NCBI GenBank assembly: GCA_943704525.1
Contig: CALSCQ010001370.1
Location: forward strand, 1 to 27,034
Length of the DNA: 27,034 bases
Reading direction: 5' to 3'
Source: Pigoraptor vietnamica
Lineage: Eukaryota; Opisthokonta; Filasterea
Shown here: one piece after another, positions 1 through 10,457 of the stretch
Numbering within the stretch: position 1 is the first letter of the stretch
How the letters are laid out: each line of letters begins with the position of its first letter
Notes under the pieces: generated by a model
What the model was told of the DNA's origin: nothing
Seen by the model: the letters and a program-made list of their open reading frames with translations, nothing else
Databases searched by the model: none
Made by a program: the position numbers and the translations under genes

Positions 1-162
1 GGGGGGGTGCGTGGGTGGGTGGGTGGCTGGCTGTGGGTGCGCGCTTCTGTGTGTGGTGCTGTCTGTTGATCTTTTGGCTTTCTCTGCATGCATATGTGCA
101 ACAAGCAAGACATCCCTTCTCATATTGCCCCTGTGCGCCCACTCTCCAACCCCACTTCGCAG
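1..162 (+). other. Probable intron (3' part) of the O-methyltransferase gene
   Basis: G/T-rich sequence at the window edge runs into a pyrimidine-rich stretch and a CAG acceptor whose AG is at 161-162. No conserved coding frame is visible before the acceptor, so this is read as the last part of an intron whose donor lies outside the window. Confidence 0.55.
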
Positions 163-650
163 GCGATATCGTCTGGCAACAGGGATGCGCGCGTGGCCAT
201 TGTCGACTTTGTCGTGCCTGAGGACAACAACCCAAGCCCGTCCAAGCTGATCGACCTCCACATGATGACCATGTGCACACCCAGGTACGTGCGTGATGTC
301 ACGGCGTTCCACTCGCTCGCACTGCTCCCTCTCTTCGTCGTCCATGCGTAACGCTGCGTATTGACGAGAGTAGCTTGAGTCCGTGCGTGTGTCTCCGCCG
401 TGCTGTCTCGGCATGTGACTGCATGCGTGTGTCCGTGCGTGTCTCTGCGCGTGATTGTGTGCGTGCACGTCTGACAGCCTGCGACACATCTTGCAGCGCG
501 AACGGCGAATTCGCGCGCGAGCGCACCGCGACAGAGTTCCGCTCCCTTCTGCAGAAGAGTGGCTTTGAACTCCAGCGCATCGTCCCCGCAGGCCTCGTCT
601 CGGTCATCGAGGCAAAGCTCGGCGCGACCAACAGCTCGGCGGAGGAATAG
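163..650 (+). CDS. Family-2 O-methyltransferase, C-terminal two exons (5' end outside window)
   Basis: Two exons, 163-284 and 497-650 (stop TAG at 648-650), join in frame across a 212-nt GT..AG intron. The first exon contains VDFVVPEDNNPSPSKLIDLHMM and the second contains RTATEFRSLLQKSGFELQRIVP. These match the C-terminal Rossmann part of SAM-dependent O-methyltransferase family 2 (COMT, hydroxyindole and polyketide O-methyltransferases), where an acidic PEDN-like segment precedes the DLHM helix and an 'RT..EF..LL..AGF' helix follows. The SAM-binding glycine motif and catalytic His would lie upstream and are not in the window. The substrate cannot be inferred. The intron is rich in GTGCGTGT on the coding strand. 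This is the + partner of a convergent pair with the nuclease-like gene at 1316-3290. Confidence 0.8.
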
Positions 651-893
651 CGGCAGATATTTTAGTTGGCACTGTTCGCGGTATGCGCTAAAGCGCATTC
701 CTTTTGTGAAACATGGCACTAAAGGGTATCTCTCACGAGTCGCGCTCCGTTTGTCCCATTTATTCGCCATTGACCGGACTATAGGGCGTCGATGGGACAG
801 CGCGTCTGCGGCGCCATCGCATGCATACGAACACGCGTCGTTTTGCACGTGGCGACAGGTTTAAAAATGAGCAAAGCCCTCTAAGACGAGTGG
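651..893. other. Intergenic, no gene seen
   Basis: This is the 3' flank of the O-methyltransferase gene. Reading frames here lack family motifs and splice logic. It leads into the minisatellite. Confidence 0.5.
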
Positions 894-1093
894 GATAGCG
901 GTTGCGTAACATACGGAACGGGACGAGTCCAGTGTGCCGCCTCGAGGGATAGCGGTTGCGTAACATACGGAACGGGACGAGTCCAGTGTGCCGCCTCGCG
1001 GGTGCGATACGGAACGGGACGAGTCCAGTGTGCCGCCTCGCGGGTGCGATACGGAACGGGACGAGTCCAGTGTGCCGCCTCGCGGGTGCGATT
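894..1093. repeat. GC-rich minisatellite, 38-bp core, four copies
   Basis: A nearly identical 38-bp core beginning ATACGGAACGGGACGAGTCC starts at 911, 965, 1007 and 1049. The first two copies are preceded by an extra segment beginning GATAGCGGTTGCGTAAC, giving 54-bp spacing; the later copies are spaced by 42 bp. A truncated fifth start is at 1091. Open frames across it merely translate the repeat (RGGTLDSSRS units on the minus strand), so I treat it as non-coding. It lies between two convergent 3' ends. Confidence 0.9.
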
Positions 1094-1315
1094 TCGACTT
1101 CGAGGAGATGCGCAAGCGGCCGACTTCTCCCACGCCATGCAACCAGACGCCCCGAGTTCGAAGGCGCGTAACGTCAAGTCACCCGCGTAACGTAGTGGAA
1201 CCGCAACCGGAACGGCGTGCGAAGCGTCCTACGCCACGCCCTCTTGCGGCTTGCGGATGACAGCAGAGTGACGTCACTCGGGAGGAAAGAGATGGGCTAC
1301 AACGACGAGAGAGCG
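1094..1315. other. Intergenic, no gene seen
   Basis: GC-rich sequence between the minisatellite and the 3' end of the minus-strand nuclease-like gene. No splice-consistent or conserved reading frame was recognised. Confidence 0.45.
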
Positions 1316-2749
1316 TCACCGCGCAGGTCGCATGCGCAAGTCGGCGACGACAGGCACGTGATCCGACATGTTCTCGTACTCCTTCAAGACGGAGCAGGAA
1401 ACGGCGGACATCGTGTCCGGACTGTAGAGAATGTGGTCGTATGTGCCGCGCAGGCACAGGCCAAACTTGAGAGGCCAGCTCCACGTCTTGCTCGACGCGT
1501 CAAACTCCTCGAGTGCGTCGGTCATGCGACGCGGAGGTTGCGCGGGGCCGTCGTGCGCGTGCATCGATCCCGCCGGCGAGTGGCTTGTCGAGTGCGCGTC
1601 AGAGTGACTACCAGAGGGGGTGGCAGAGTGGGCGCCACCGGAGTGGACGCTGGAGCGCGGCGACGACTGCGACGACTCCCCGACGTGTGCGGCGCCCCCG
1701 TAGCCCCTCTTCAGCCAGACAAGGCCGTCGCCGTCGTGGCCTTCGTTGAAGTCGCCGCAAATGACGGTCGGAAGGTCCGTGCGCTGCGGTGGGCGAACAC
1801 GGCGAAATGTCAGCGAAGCGAGCCACACCCCAAAGACAACAAAACCTTTTGCGCACATACAACGCGAAGTACAGACACGTGCATCACTGCGCTCAGCGTT
1901 GACGTAGGAAAGGACGGCAGCACGCGCGCGCGACTGAGGCCCACCATGCGCTCGCAATAGTACTGAATTTCGGCCTTCCGCACGCCCGACGTGTTGAACA
2001 GCGCGCGAAGGGACGGCTTGTGGCAATCGGAGATGGGCGGTCGCAGGTGGACGTTGAGCAACTGCAGCAGGGCGCCGTCCCCAAAGTCCACCTCCGCAAG
2101 CAGCGACGGAAAGAAGGCGCCAGCGACGGGCGCGCGCTCACACCAAACGACCTGTGGGCACATGAGAAAAGCGTCAAAAAAACGTAAGCAGACGTAGTGT
2201 GTGGCCGCATGTCGACCAGCAGACGGGACGATGGACGCGCGTCGGGGGCATGTGAAGAATGGCCAACGCAAACCGCCGTTCGACGCATTTCGAGAGAGAG
2301 AACCGCACCTTGAGGGGGTAACGGGAGAGAACGGCCAGTCCGCCCGCGTGCGATCCGTCGACCGAGTTGACCTTTGCGTCCGGTATTTGGTGGTGGTGCC
2401 AGACCATGTGCGGGTACGTGGGAAGCAGGCGCGACTGAAGGAACGTCTGCCAGCCTGCGCGGCGCGGAGGGTGTTTGCGGCGTTGTAGAGTTTGAGGAGT
2501 GAGTGCAAGCCATGGCGTTGTTACAATTGGAATGGGAGCGGATGACGACGTGTAACACGAGAGATGCGCAAACCGACACTGACGGGAAACGGCACAGCGA
2601 GGTTGGACAGCGAAGCCCGAATGCCCACCGACTTGTGTCTCTTGCAAGCACACAATGTCCGCGCGCGACGTCTCGATCGCCTTGAGGATGCGGTGGTCGC
2701 GGGGAGTCCCCATGCCCATACGGCACAGTCCCTGTGTCACACACACACA

Positions 2750-2819
<70 letters not shown>

Positions 2820-3290
2820 CTGTCAGTCGCCACAGCATTGTAGACAGGCCCACACACAAACCGCACAAGTTAAACCCACCCAATTCACGTTGTATGTGAG
2901 CACGCGTACGCACATCGCGCTGTCGTCCTCAAGCGTGGGCCGCCTCGATTCCGAGCCATACACAACGCCATACTCGCGTGCATCTTCCGCCGCAACGTAC
3001 GCAGGCGCCGAAGCACGAAACGGCCCTCCGGTGAGATCGGACGGCAAAAACAGCCGCCGGTCGTGCTCCTCGTGAGGGCCCGACGCGAACAGATTGTCGC
3101 ACGACGCAGAGTGCTGGAGGTTCGCGCACCGCTCAAAGCGGTCATTCGGGACGCGAAGGACCTCGACGCCCACGGGCACGTTGTTGGCGACCGCGTGCGC
3201 CTCACACGAAGGATGGTCGATAAGGCAGTCGTACTGGCCCGCGCAGCACGACTCACTGGCGGACCGAATGGGTCGCTGCGGGTCTGTCAT
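1316..3290 (-). CDS. Endonuclease/exonuclease/phosphatase (EEP) family enzyme
   Basis: Five exons on the minus strand (plus coordinates): 2880-3290, 2629-2731, 2309-2454, 1945-2151, 1316-1783, giving about 444 residues. All phases agree. EEP motifs appear in order: LTYNVNW (residues 131-137), DIVCLQETQ (about 163-170, metal-binding Glu), LLNVHLRPP, VICGDFNE (296-303), TYDHILYS (403-410) and SDHVPVVADL (429-438, catalytic Asp-His). This is the DNase I-like phosphoesterase fold, which hydrolyses phosphodiester or phosphomonoester bonds with a divalent metal. The substrate is unknown. The N-terminal 125 residues are Cys-rich and not recognised. A Ser/His-rich insert (about 324-369) separates the GDFNE motif from the C-terminal part. 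The start is the first ATG in its frame. The exon-4 donor is the least certain: GTGGGC at 1944 was preferred because it gives family-like spacing; GTATGT at 1860 also keeps frame. Intron 1 holds a long (CA/GT)n tract. Confidence 0.85.
2738..2816. repeat. (CA)n microsatellite in EEP gene intron 1
   Basis: A CA-dinucleotide run interrupted once by AAGC near 2749-2752. On the coding (minus) strand it is (GT)n and lies just before the exon-2 acceptor at 2732. Confidence 0.95.
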
Positions 3291-3660
3291 TTGCCAAGTG
3301 CCATGTGCCAAAGTCACGAAGGAGGCGAACGCCGCGGGATGTCGCTGGCGCAACACGTCAGTGGACAAGGTCAGAAAGGGAAGACGGAGGCGATCGACGT
3401 CCGTTGTAGGGGGGAATCGTTTGCGGCAAGAGAGATAAACAGCGGAAAGACGTGCGCGGTGCGGACTGTAAAAGGCCCATGCGCGCGAACCGTGACGCCG
3501 CACAAATTAGAGTAGAGAGGAAGAGTGAGAAGGGAGGCGTATAGAGACCGAGGAAGGACGGCGGAAGAGGTGGGAGAGGCGAAACACAAAGCAAACGAAA
3601 GCGAAAACGGCGTATCTCTGAGGGAAAGCCCTTCGCGAGCCCGTAATCTCCCAATTCACG

Positions 3661-3700
3661 CATCACGTGATGTCACGTGATGGTCGCACATCACGTGATG
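3661..3700. promoter_or_regulatory. Cluster of three TCACGTGA palindromes
   Basis: CATCACGTGATG occurs at 3661-3672 and again at 3689-3700, a perfect 12-bp palindrome each time, with a third TCACGTGA at 3674-3681 between them. CACGTG is the G-box/E-box core bound by bHLH and bZIP factors in many eukaryotes. Repetition and position in a divergent promoter suggest a regulatory site. Binding is inferred, not shown. Confidence 0.55.
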
Positions 3701-3782
3701 GCCGGTTTACCGGGCCGCGGGAACTGGTCGCGCTTTGGAGAGAAAGTGACGTTGGCGCGTGTTTGCTTCCCATTGCGACCGC

Positions 3783-3800
3783 TTTTTTTTTTTTTTTTTT
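3783..3800 (+). repeat. Poly(T) run of 18
   Basis: Uninterrupted T run in the EEP/BDP1 divergent region. A dA:dT tract of this kind could be nucleosome-poor promoter DNA; the run itself is directly visible. Confidence 0.9.
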
Positions 3801-4014
3801 AGCACACAAACACGCCACTCTTTCCTCTTTCTCGCTCTCTTTCGCCCAGTGCTCGCTTTTGTTCCGGCACACTTCTTTTTGACGTCGCGTTTTGGCAGTC
3901 CAAATTCAACAAAGTCATCTCGTCGGCGTCGTTCGGGTTCGATTCCTCGTCTCCGCAGACGCGATGAGAGGGCCCCATTGAGAGAGCTGTGTTTTTTTTT
4001 ACCATTATCACAAG

Positions 4015-6290
4015 ATGGTGGAGACTCGTAAGGTGTGTGCGTACTTGCGAACTATGATGCGCGTTAATCGTTCGCCGATTATACGTTATTCCGCCACTCG
4101 TGTGTTCGTTCCAAGTGCGACAATGGCAACTAACAGAACGTGCGTCTTCCGCTTCGTGTAGAGGTCGCGTCTCGACTCGACGTCGAGCGTGCAGAGCAAT
4201 GACGAGGCCGCATCCGCACGTGGCATACCGCCAGTAGTATCATCCAAGCGCCAACGCACCACGAGCCAGAGTGGCACGGCTCCGGACAGAGTCGACGCGT
4301 CGCAAGCGGCGGAGGTAAACGCCGGCGCAAACACCGATCTGTCGCAGGAAGCGGCGGCTGCCAAGGAGAAGCGCGTGACGTTCTCGGCGGACAAAAATGC
4401 GCCGAGATTTGTAAAGTCGAAGCGGCAACTCGAGCGCGAGGCGCGCGCACGCGGTGAGCCAGTGACACCTGCGCGACAGGCGCCGCCGGCTTCCGAGAGC
4501 CCGCAAACACCAGAGATCCGCCCGTCGGGGGAGGCCGCTGGTCACGTTGATGACGACGACGACCGCGAGGAGACGCCCTCGTCGCTCGCGATCGTGGCAC
4601 GCAGCGGTCCGCCTGTCGTGGGATCGCGATCGACGCCTGTGCTGCCACCCGCGGACCCTCGCTTTGCACAGGAGACGCCGTCGTCGGTCGGTGTTGGGCA
4701 GCGCGCGCTTGCGAATTCCGCACCTGCGGGCGACGCGGCCGTGTCGTTGGCGACCCCACCTGCCGTCACATCGACGCTGTCGAAGCGCGTCTCCATTTCA
4801 ACGCCCGCTGAAACGGTGCGCAGCGAGGCCGAGGAGGAAGTTCGCCGGCGGCAGTTGCTGTCCCAGCAGCAGCAGGCGCTTGTCGTCCAACGGCAGCGGC
4901 GACGGACCCTCTCAACGGGCTCGGTGACTGACGTGGTGCCTGCGGGGCCTCCGAAGCGCAAGCAGAGGCGGCTCGTCAACGTCGATCCCGCCACGCTCAC
5001 CATGCGCGATCTCGTCCGCTACAACCCGAAATCCAACCCGATGAAGTCGACGCTGGAGCGAAGAGAGCGCCAGCGACAGCAGCGACTTGCCGAGCGCTCG
5101 GCGCCGGGATCTCCCGGGGCCGCACTGTCCGCGCCGTCGCCGGTCAGCACCACGCAGCGACCACTCGCGACGCCCATACAGCCGCCGGGCTCGGACCGTG
5201 CACGCGCGCTTGCGGAGGGCGAGGAAGGTCCGAAGGGAACGCTTGGCGAGAGGGCGCCCGTGCTTGCCCCGCAAGTCAAAATCGTCAACGGTCAGGTCGT
5301 GATTAACGAGGACTCGCTTGAAATTGCCGTCGGCCACGGGGAACCCGAGGAGCGCGCCCCGGAGTCGGTCGTGTACGAGACGACGAGTCACGTGAGCTAC
5401 GCGTCGTACACGAACCGGTCGCCGTCGGAGCGATGGACGGCGGAGGACACGCGCCGCTTCTATCTCGGACTTCAGCAGTGCGGCACTGACTTTGCGCTGA
5501 TAGAGAAGATCTTTCCCAACAGAACGTGAGTGTGTCGGAGTGTGCTCCAGCTGTATGTTTTCGATTACGCGAACGTTTCCGCTTCTCTGTCTTTGTGTCT
5601 TTGGTTGTATTTTGTGTGAGAAAGGGTATGCGTGGACTGTTGCATTTGTTCTTCCTGTGTGCGTGTGTGTACATATGCAAGAGTGCGCATGTGCGCGTGC
5701 GTCCCAACTGTTTTGTGCTTACGTCCCTGCTGTTGTCAATTTTCAGCCGTCGCCAAATCAAGAACAAATTCAAGCGCGAAGAGAGGGAAAACCGCGCGCT
5801 CGTCGACGCAGCCCTTGCCAAGCGAGTGCCAATCGACTTTTCTCTCTTCCAAGACCGAAGCCTCTCGCAGATCAGCAGTCGCATCAACAGCCCCGCGTCA
5901 TCGGCCGCTCCGACGCCCTCGCGCCCAACCCCTCGCGCTCTCAACGATAGCAGCCGTGCGTCCGAAGGGAATGCGGCGTCGCAGGACGGAGACGACGACG
6001 ATGACGACTTGCCACCGGCGCAGCTGCGAACGGCGGCATCCGTGACGTATCCGTCCGCTGGCGAAACGGGCGCGCCTTCGTCGATTGGTGTCCCGTCGCT
6101 GGCCATGGCGAACCGTGTGCCTGCTGTGCTGGCACCCAGCCTGCCGCGCGCGGGTCCCGCTGTGGCGTCGCCGGTCTCGAGCGCGCAGCCTGTGCACGTC
6201 GCAGCGCAGGAACCGGGTTCGGACGTGGGCAGGGCTGGCATTCCGTCCGTGGGCCGAAAAGGCAACTCGCGGCAGAGCGACGGGACATGA
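4015..6290 (+). CDS. BDP1: TFIIIB subunit B'' (BDP1-like)
   Basis: Three exons: 4015-4032, 4162-5525 and 5747-6290, giving about 641 residues. The key evidence is the SANT/Myb-like domain from residue 431: WTAEDTRRFYLGLQQCGTDF, then the FPNRT end of exon 2 splicing to RRQIKNKFKREERENR in exon 3. This is the signature of BDP1, which joins TBP and BRF1 in TFIIIB to place RNA polymerase III on tRNA, 5S and U6 genes. Upstream of the SANT is LTMRDLVRYNPKSNPM, another typical BDP1 segment. Both flanks are low-complexity (Ser/Pro/Ala/Arg), with an Asp run after the SANT. The long frame begins with GTG at 4189 if read alone. I favour an 18-nt first exon (ATG at 4015, MVETRK) because the GTGTGT donor at 4033 and TAG acceptor at 4160-4161 join in phase. 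A broken copy of the SANT exon lies at about 11100. Confidence 0.88.
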
Positions 6291-6334
6291 TATTGGTAAA
6301 TTTTGTTTTGCGACCAATTTTGTATTTGCGCCCC

Positions 6335-9300
6335 TCAGCTCTTAGCAGCTTGTTTTAAATCGCGAACTATCGCCTGAAGAGCTTCGTTGAATGGTGTGAA
6401 GCCTTTGTGCGGTTGCGTGGCGACGCCGAGGCTCGCAAGCTCGTTTTCCAACAAAACATCAACGGGCTGGGCCAACCACTCGATGACGCCCGCGCCGGTC
6501 CGCACTTGATTCACGCTGGGCTCACCGGCGCTGTGGCTGTTCTGGGCGTAAGTGTCCGCGATGTGCGCCGCCAGCGTCTCCGGCGTGTAACCGTGGGTCT
6601 CGGCGAACCACTGCTCGAGTTCCTGCCCGGCGGTGACCACCCAAGACAAACGCGGTCAGTGTTCCATCCCTAATGTCGCTGTGTGCTGTGAATTGACACC
6701 AAAGGTGACGCGCAAGTGGAGCACTCACCGTCGGGGTCATGCCCACTGCCGTTGCCGTTGCCGCCTCGGACTGGTCGGAATAGTAGGGAGGGCTGTTCTG
6801 CGGCGCTCCCAGCGCGGCGAGCGCAGTCGCGTCCGCAAAGTTGTTGATAGGGACGCCGACCGACATGTCTTGAGCGATCGTAAACCCAGCGTTGATCGAA
6901 ACGCGCAGAGGGACTACGTACTGGTTTCCGTCCGTCGCGAACAGGTGCTGCTGGAGCTCACCGACCGTACCGTTCACGAGACCAAACGAATCGGAAGAAA
7001 CGGATCGGTACATCGGCGATGCAGCCACTCCCGGCAGCAGGGTGAGCGCGCGGCCACTGTCGTACTGAGCGCCGTGGCCCAAGTGCGCCGGGACCATCTG
7101 TCCGTGCGTGACAGGGGGCACGGATAAAGAAGGCCTCGCAAGGGACCGTTGCGCGTCGAGAATGTGCACCGCGTGCGGGTCAATGTACTGGGTAAGAGTC
7201 GGTGCGGTCGCGTTCCGCACGAGCCAACCACCGTCCACGGTGTTGTCGTCGTACGACTCCGCCGCCGGCATGATCGCGGATAGATCCCCGTACTGAGGGT
7301 GTTGGATCTGACTCGTGCTTTTCCTGCGAACGTTTGTGCGCGAACTGCGGCGGCGACGGCGTGGGTTGGCCTCCTGCGATGTGCCAATTTCCTGTTCGGC
7401 AGAATGGGACGTCCGTTAGTCTTCTCACAGGTGCGCAGCCGATCACAGCGACGGTTCTCACGATCAGGATGGAGAACCAAAGCGTGCTAAGCACGGTATC
7501 ACGCACGACACATTCATACAGCGACGACGTAACAGTCGGGTCCACAGTGGCTTACCGCCTCATCTTGAGACGTTGTCTCTTGCTTTCGCTTGCGGGTGCT
7601 GCCGTTCGGAGGCGTGCTCACACCAACGTCGCTCTCGCCGTTCGCCGTTGGCTCAATGGGCGCTTGGTCGTCGGCAATCGGAGGTAGCTCCGGGAAGAGT
7701 GCCCGAAACACCTCGACGTCCATTTCGTGCGGGAGAGGTTTGAAAGCCGAGCGATTGAGAGTCGGCAGCGCGCCCCCGATCTCGTAATACGACGACGGCG
7801 GCAGCGCCCTCATCAGCGCCTCGCGCCCGAATTTGTCAACGTCCGAAGTCGCCACGTAGAGCCGCACGGGCAGTTGCAGCTCGTCATAGGCGTGGATGCA
7901 TGTGAACTGCCTGATGTGTTCGCATTTCGCGTTGTTCGCGGCGGGCGGATTCTCGAACATGTCGTAGAGTTCCGCGAGGGTGTTCATGGGCCACGGGCTG
8001 CAGAGGGTCACACCGCTGACCTTGTGCGCGAGAAAGTGCTTGGAGAGGTGCATGAACAGGTCGCCTGCGGGGGGGGGGGGGGAGGGGAGAATGGGTGGCC
8101 GGTAAGTCAGTCGCTTGAGTGGGCGTCGGTGGTCAGCATGTCGCAATCTCATTGAGTTCGACAAATATTTTCAGAATCGCAAAACATGGGCATCAGTCCC
8201 TAATCTCCCACCGACCGAACAGTACCCAATAAAGACAGTACGCACTAAAGTACTGCCTACAAAAGACCGCCACTGGCTATGGGATTGGCCGCAGCTACTG
8301 TAACAGTGGCTCACCGTTGACGCTTCCCCCGCCGCCGGCGAGGACGATCACCAAGACGTCCGTCCCATACACGTGCCTGATGCGCAGTTTGTGGCCGCGC
8401 ATGAGGTGCTTGACAAGAAACCCCGGCGCGATCGAGGGCGCGGGACGGGCGTCCGGGTTACTCAAGAGCCTGCGTTGGCAAGGGGAGCGGAACGCTCAGC
8501 AACGGCTCAAATACGAAAAAAGAAAGGCAGCGCGACAGCTGAGTGTCTAAGCCGAAAAGATGGCGCAGATCCTGCTTGAAATGGCTGCGGTTTCGACACG
8601 TCCGGACCCACCGGACAACCTGCCGGACAAAATCCGAAGGAGGCAGCGCGCCCGTGAGTCCCAGCTGGCCCTCGATGAAGTCCCTCGCCAGGCGAAAATC
8701 GGCATCGGCTGCCCGCTGCGACGCGGGAAGACGGGGCGCCAGCAGGCCCGTGTCGAACACAGGAGCGACCGGCGCGGTTGTTGCCGAGTTGTCCACTGCT
8801 GTCAGCAAACACGCAAGGCAGCCCGGTGGGCGTTCCCGTCAGCAATAGCAAGAGTTTACATTCAGTGAAAAGAGTGCAACACCCCATGCCGAGCCGGCAC
8901 CCACCAGCACCTGCGCTGGCGTCCAATGTCGAGTTGCTGTCGAGGAAGAGCTGCGACGCACGAAAGCACGGGATATCGGCTGCGTTGTCGACCCTCGTGT
9001 GCACTTTCGTGTTGTATCGCTGCGCGGCGCCGATGCTGCAGGGCTTGCCGGTGCGCTCGTCCACGCACTCAAAGATGATGACGTTGAGGTCGTCGCAAAC
9101 GGCGCGCAACACGATGCGCTGCCTGGGCTCCTTCGACGGGCGGAACCACGCCTGCATGTTCCGCCAGAGTGCGCTGGCGCCGCTGGCCTTCAGCAGCGAC
9201 CCTCGTACGGGATCCGCGAGGATGCCCCTCTCGTCCGTACACAGGCTCACGAGAAGGTCGGCTGGACCAGGGGAACATGGGGGCGACAGGGAAGTAGCAT

Positions 9301-9765
9301 CGTAAACGGGGAGCAAAGTGGGGAGCGCGCACGCTCCAAACTCACGTACAAGTCCACACACACTTCCACTGCTTGGCGGGAGCCAAGGGCAGACAGTCAC
9401 CTGTCTCTGAGGCGTTGCGTACGTTGCGAAAAACGCCCAGGCATCTGTCGGCCTCGCTCTCCGTGATGGTCCCTCTCAGCAGCAGTTGGCTGATTAGCAT
9501 CGACGCCGTGATCCCTGGCGCGACGTTGGGGGCGAGCTCGGCGTCTGGGTTCATGGCCAAGCTGCAATGTCGGGCACTTCAGTCAATCACAGGGCACGAA
9601 GCAAAAATCAAAAACAGCAAAGTGCCATGACCAGAGTACTGGAAGAATCTCTAATCGCTTGCCGTTGTACACGAGATCGACTCACATCTCCAAGCACTTC
9701 CCCAGCATGGGAGGCGTTCCCGGCGACTGGCGGGCATCGCCCTCAAGCTCCTCCGGCGCGGACAT
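6335..9765 (-). CDS. Unrecognised protein of about 803 residues, possible nuclear protein
   Basis: Eight minus-strand exons (plus coordinates): 9686-9765, 9401-9561, 8905-9261, 8600-8798, 8315-8469, 7556-8064, 6729-7391, 6335-6622. Summed length is 2412 nt and all junctions keep phase, which strongly supports one gene. I do not recognise the family. The N-terminal half (exons 2-6) looks globular, with segments such as QRIVLRAVCDDLNVIIFECV, FLVKHLMRGHKLRIRHVYGT and HLSKHFLAHKVSGVTLCSPW. Residues after about 480 are polar, with basic clusters RKRKQ and RRRRRSSR that could be nuclear localisation signals. The C-terminus (exon 8) is predicted helical. No signal peptide or membrane segment is seen. 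Exon 3 has an alternative donor at 8910, and the exon-4 donor (8599) was chosen by phase. The stop codon is only 44 bp from the convergent BDP1 stop. A conserved unknown or lineage-specific protein are both possible. Confidence 0.65.
8069..8082. repeat. Poly(G) run beside an acceptor
   Basis: About 14 consecutive G on the plus strand. On the coding (minus) strand this is the C-rich polypyrimidine tract directly before the CAG acceptor of exon 6 of the unrecognised gene. Confidence 0.85.
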
Positions 9766-10457
9766 GGTCGGATTTCTCGTTAATCTGTGCCGATGGACAA
9801 TCTTCTGTCAGTAGTGGGTGGCATTAAAATTTAAGTCTGTAGCGTCGAGTCGCACGGACTGAATGATGCGCACTTTCCTCCCACTTCACTTCACCTTCGG
9901 TGCGTTCATGCGCGATGATGCGAGCTTGTAGTTACTTGAATGTGCTGAGGAATTCAGAAAACGATAGGGTTGCAGCTGGCGCTGCCGACAGCAGACGTCG
10001 TTCGATAGTGTGCCAATGGGCAGACGCTGCCAGTGGTCAGTCCGCTGTCAATAAATCGTTCACCTACTGCGTCTTATGTGCCGCGGGCGATGTCACTGAG
10101 TCGGCAGCGTGCAATGCACTGTGCGTGTGGTGTGTGTGCGGGGTGTTGCGCGCGCCCCCCTAGGGTGTTGGTCGATGCGCAGTGTGTGTGTGCGTGCGTG
10201 CTGTGTGTGGTGGGGTCAGTCGGCGAATGTTCGGTGATGACGTAGTTCGTTCTTGCTCAGTCCCTTGGGGACGCTTTATTTGAAAAATTAGTCCCATACA
10301 AATATCATACGCGGTTACCATTATAATATAATTTTCGTCAATTCCCTGGAGAATCTTCGGCGCTCCACTTCGGCGCGCCCACGTGACGCACTTGCAATGG
10401 CCGGCCTCGGCAGACCTTTCTTTCCTCTGTGCATTATTTTGAATAGACCTTTGGACT
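9766..10457. other. Intergenic, no gene seen; contains AT-rich patch
   Basis: This is the upstream flank of the unrecognised minus-strand gene and should contain its promoter. A GT-rich stretch lies near 10125-10215 and an AT-rich patch at about 10270-10340. No conserved or splice-consistent frame was found. Confidence 0.45.

Larger units (their letters stand above)
3291..4014. promoter_or_regulatory. Divergent intergenic region between EEP gene and BDP1
   Basis: About 724 bp separates two start codons pointing away from each other, so it must hold both promoters. It contains three TCACGTGA boxes (3661-3700), an 18-T run (3783-3800) and a second short T run just before the BDP1 start. No conserved reading frame was recognised. 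Confidence 0.6.

Noticed and set aside
894-1093. Regular repeats suggestive of a CRISPR array
   Set aside because: The 'spacers' are nearly absent or identical, the region is plainly eukaryotic with spliced genes, and no cas genes are present; it is a minisatellite.
1893-2816. 307-codon minus-strand frame across several EEP exons and introns
   Set aside because: It reads through introns and the CA repeat in a frame that loses the EEP motifs; the spliced five-exon model explains the motifs in order.
3935-3946. GGGTTCGATTCC, resembling a tRNA B box
   Set aside because: No matching A box, anticodon arm or complementary acceptor stem could be laid out around it on the plus strand, and the T-arm stem pairs poorly.
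4189-4191. GTG as start of BDP1
   Set aside because: GTG starts are not expected in a eukaryotic nuclear gene; the frame is open back to an acceptor at 4161 and joins an upstream ATG exon in phase.
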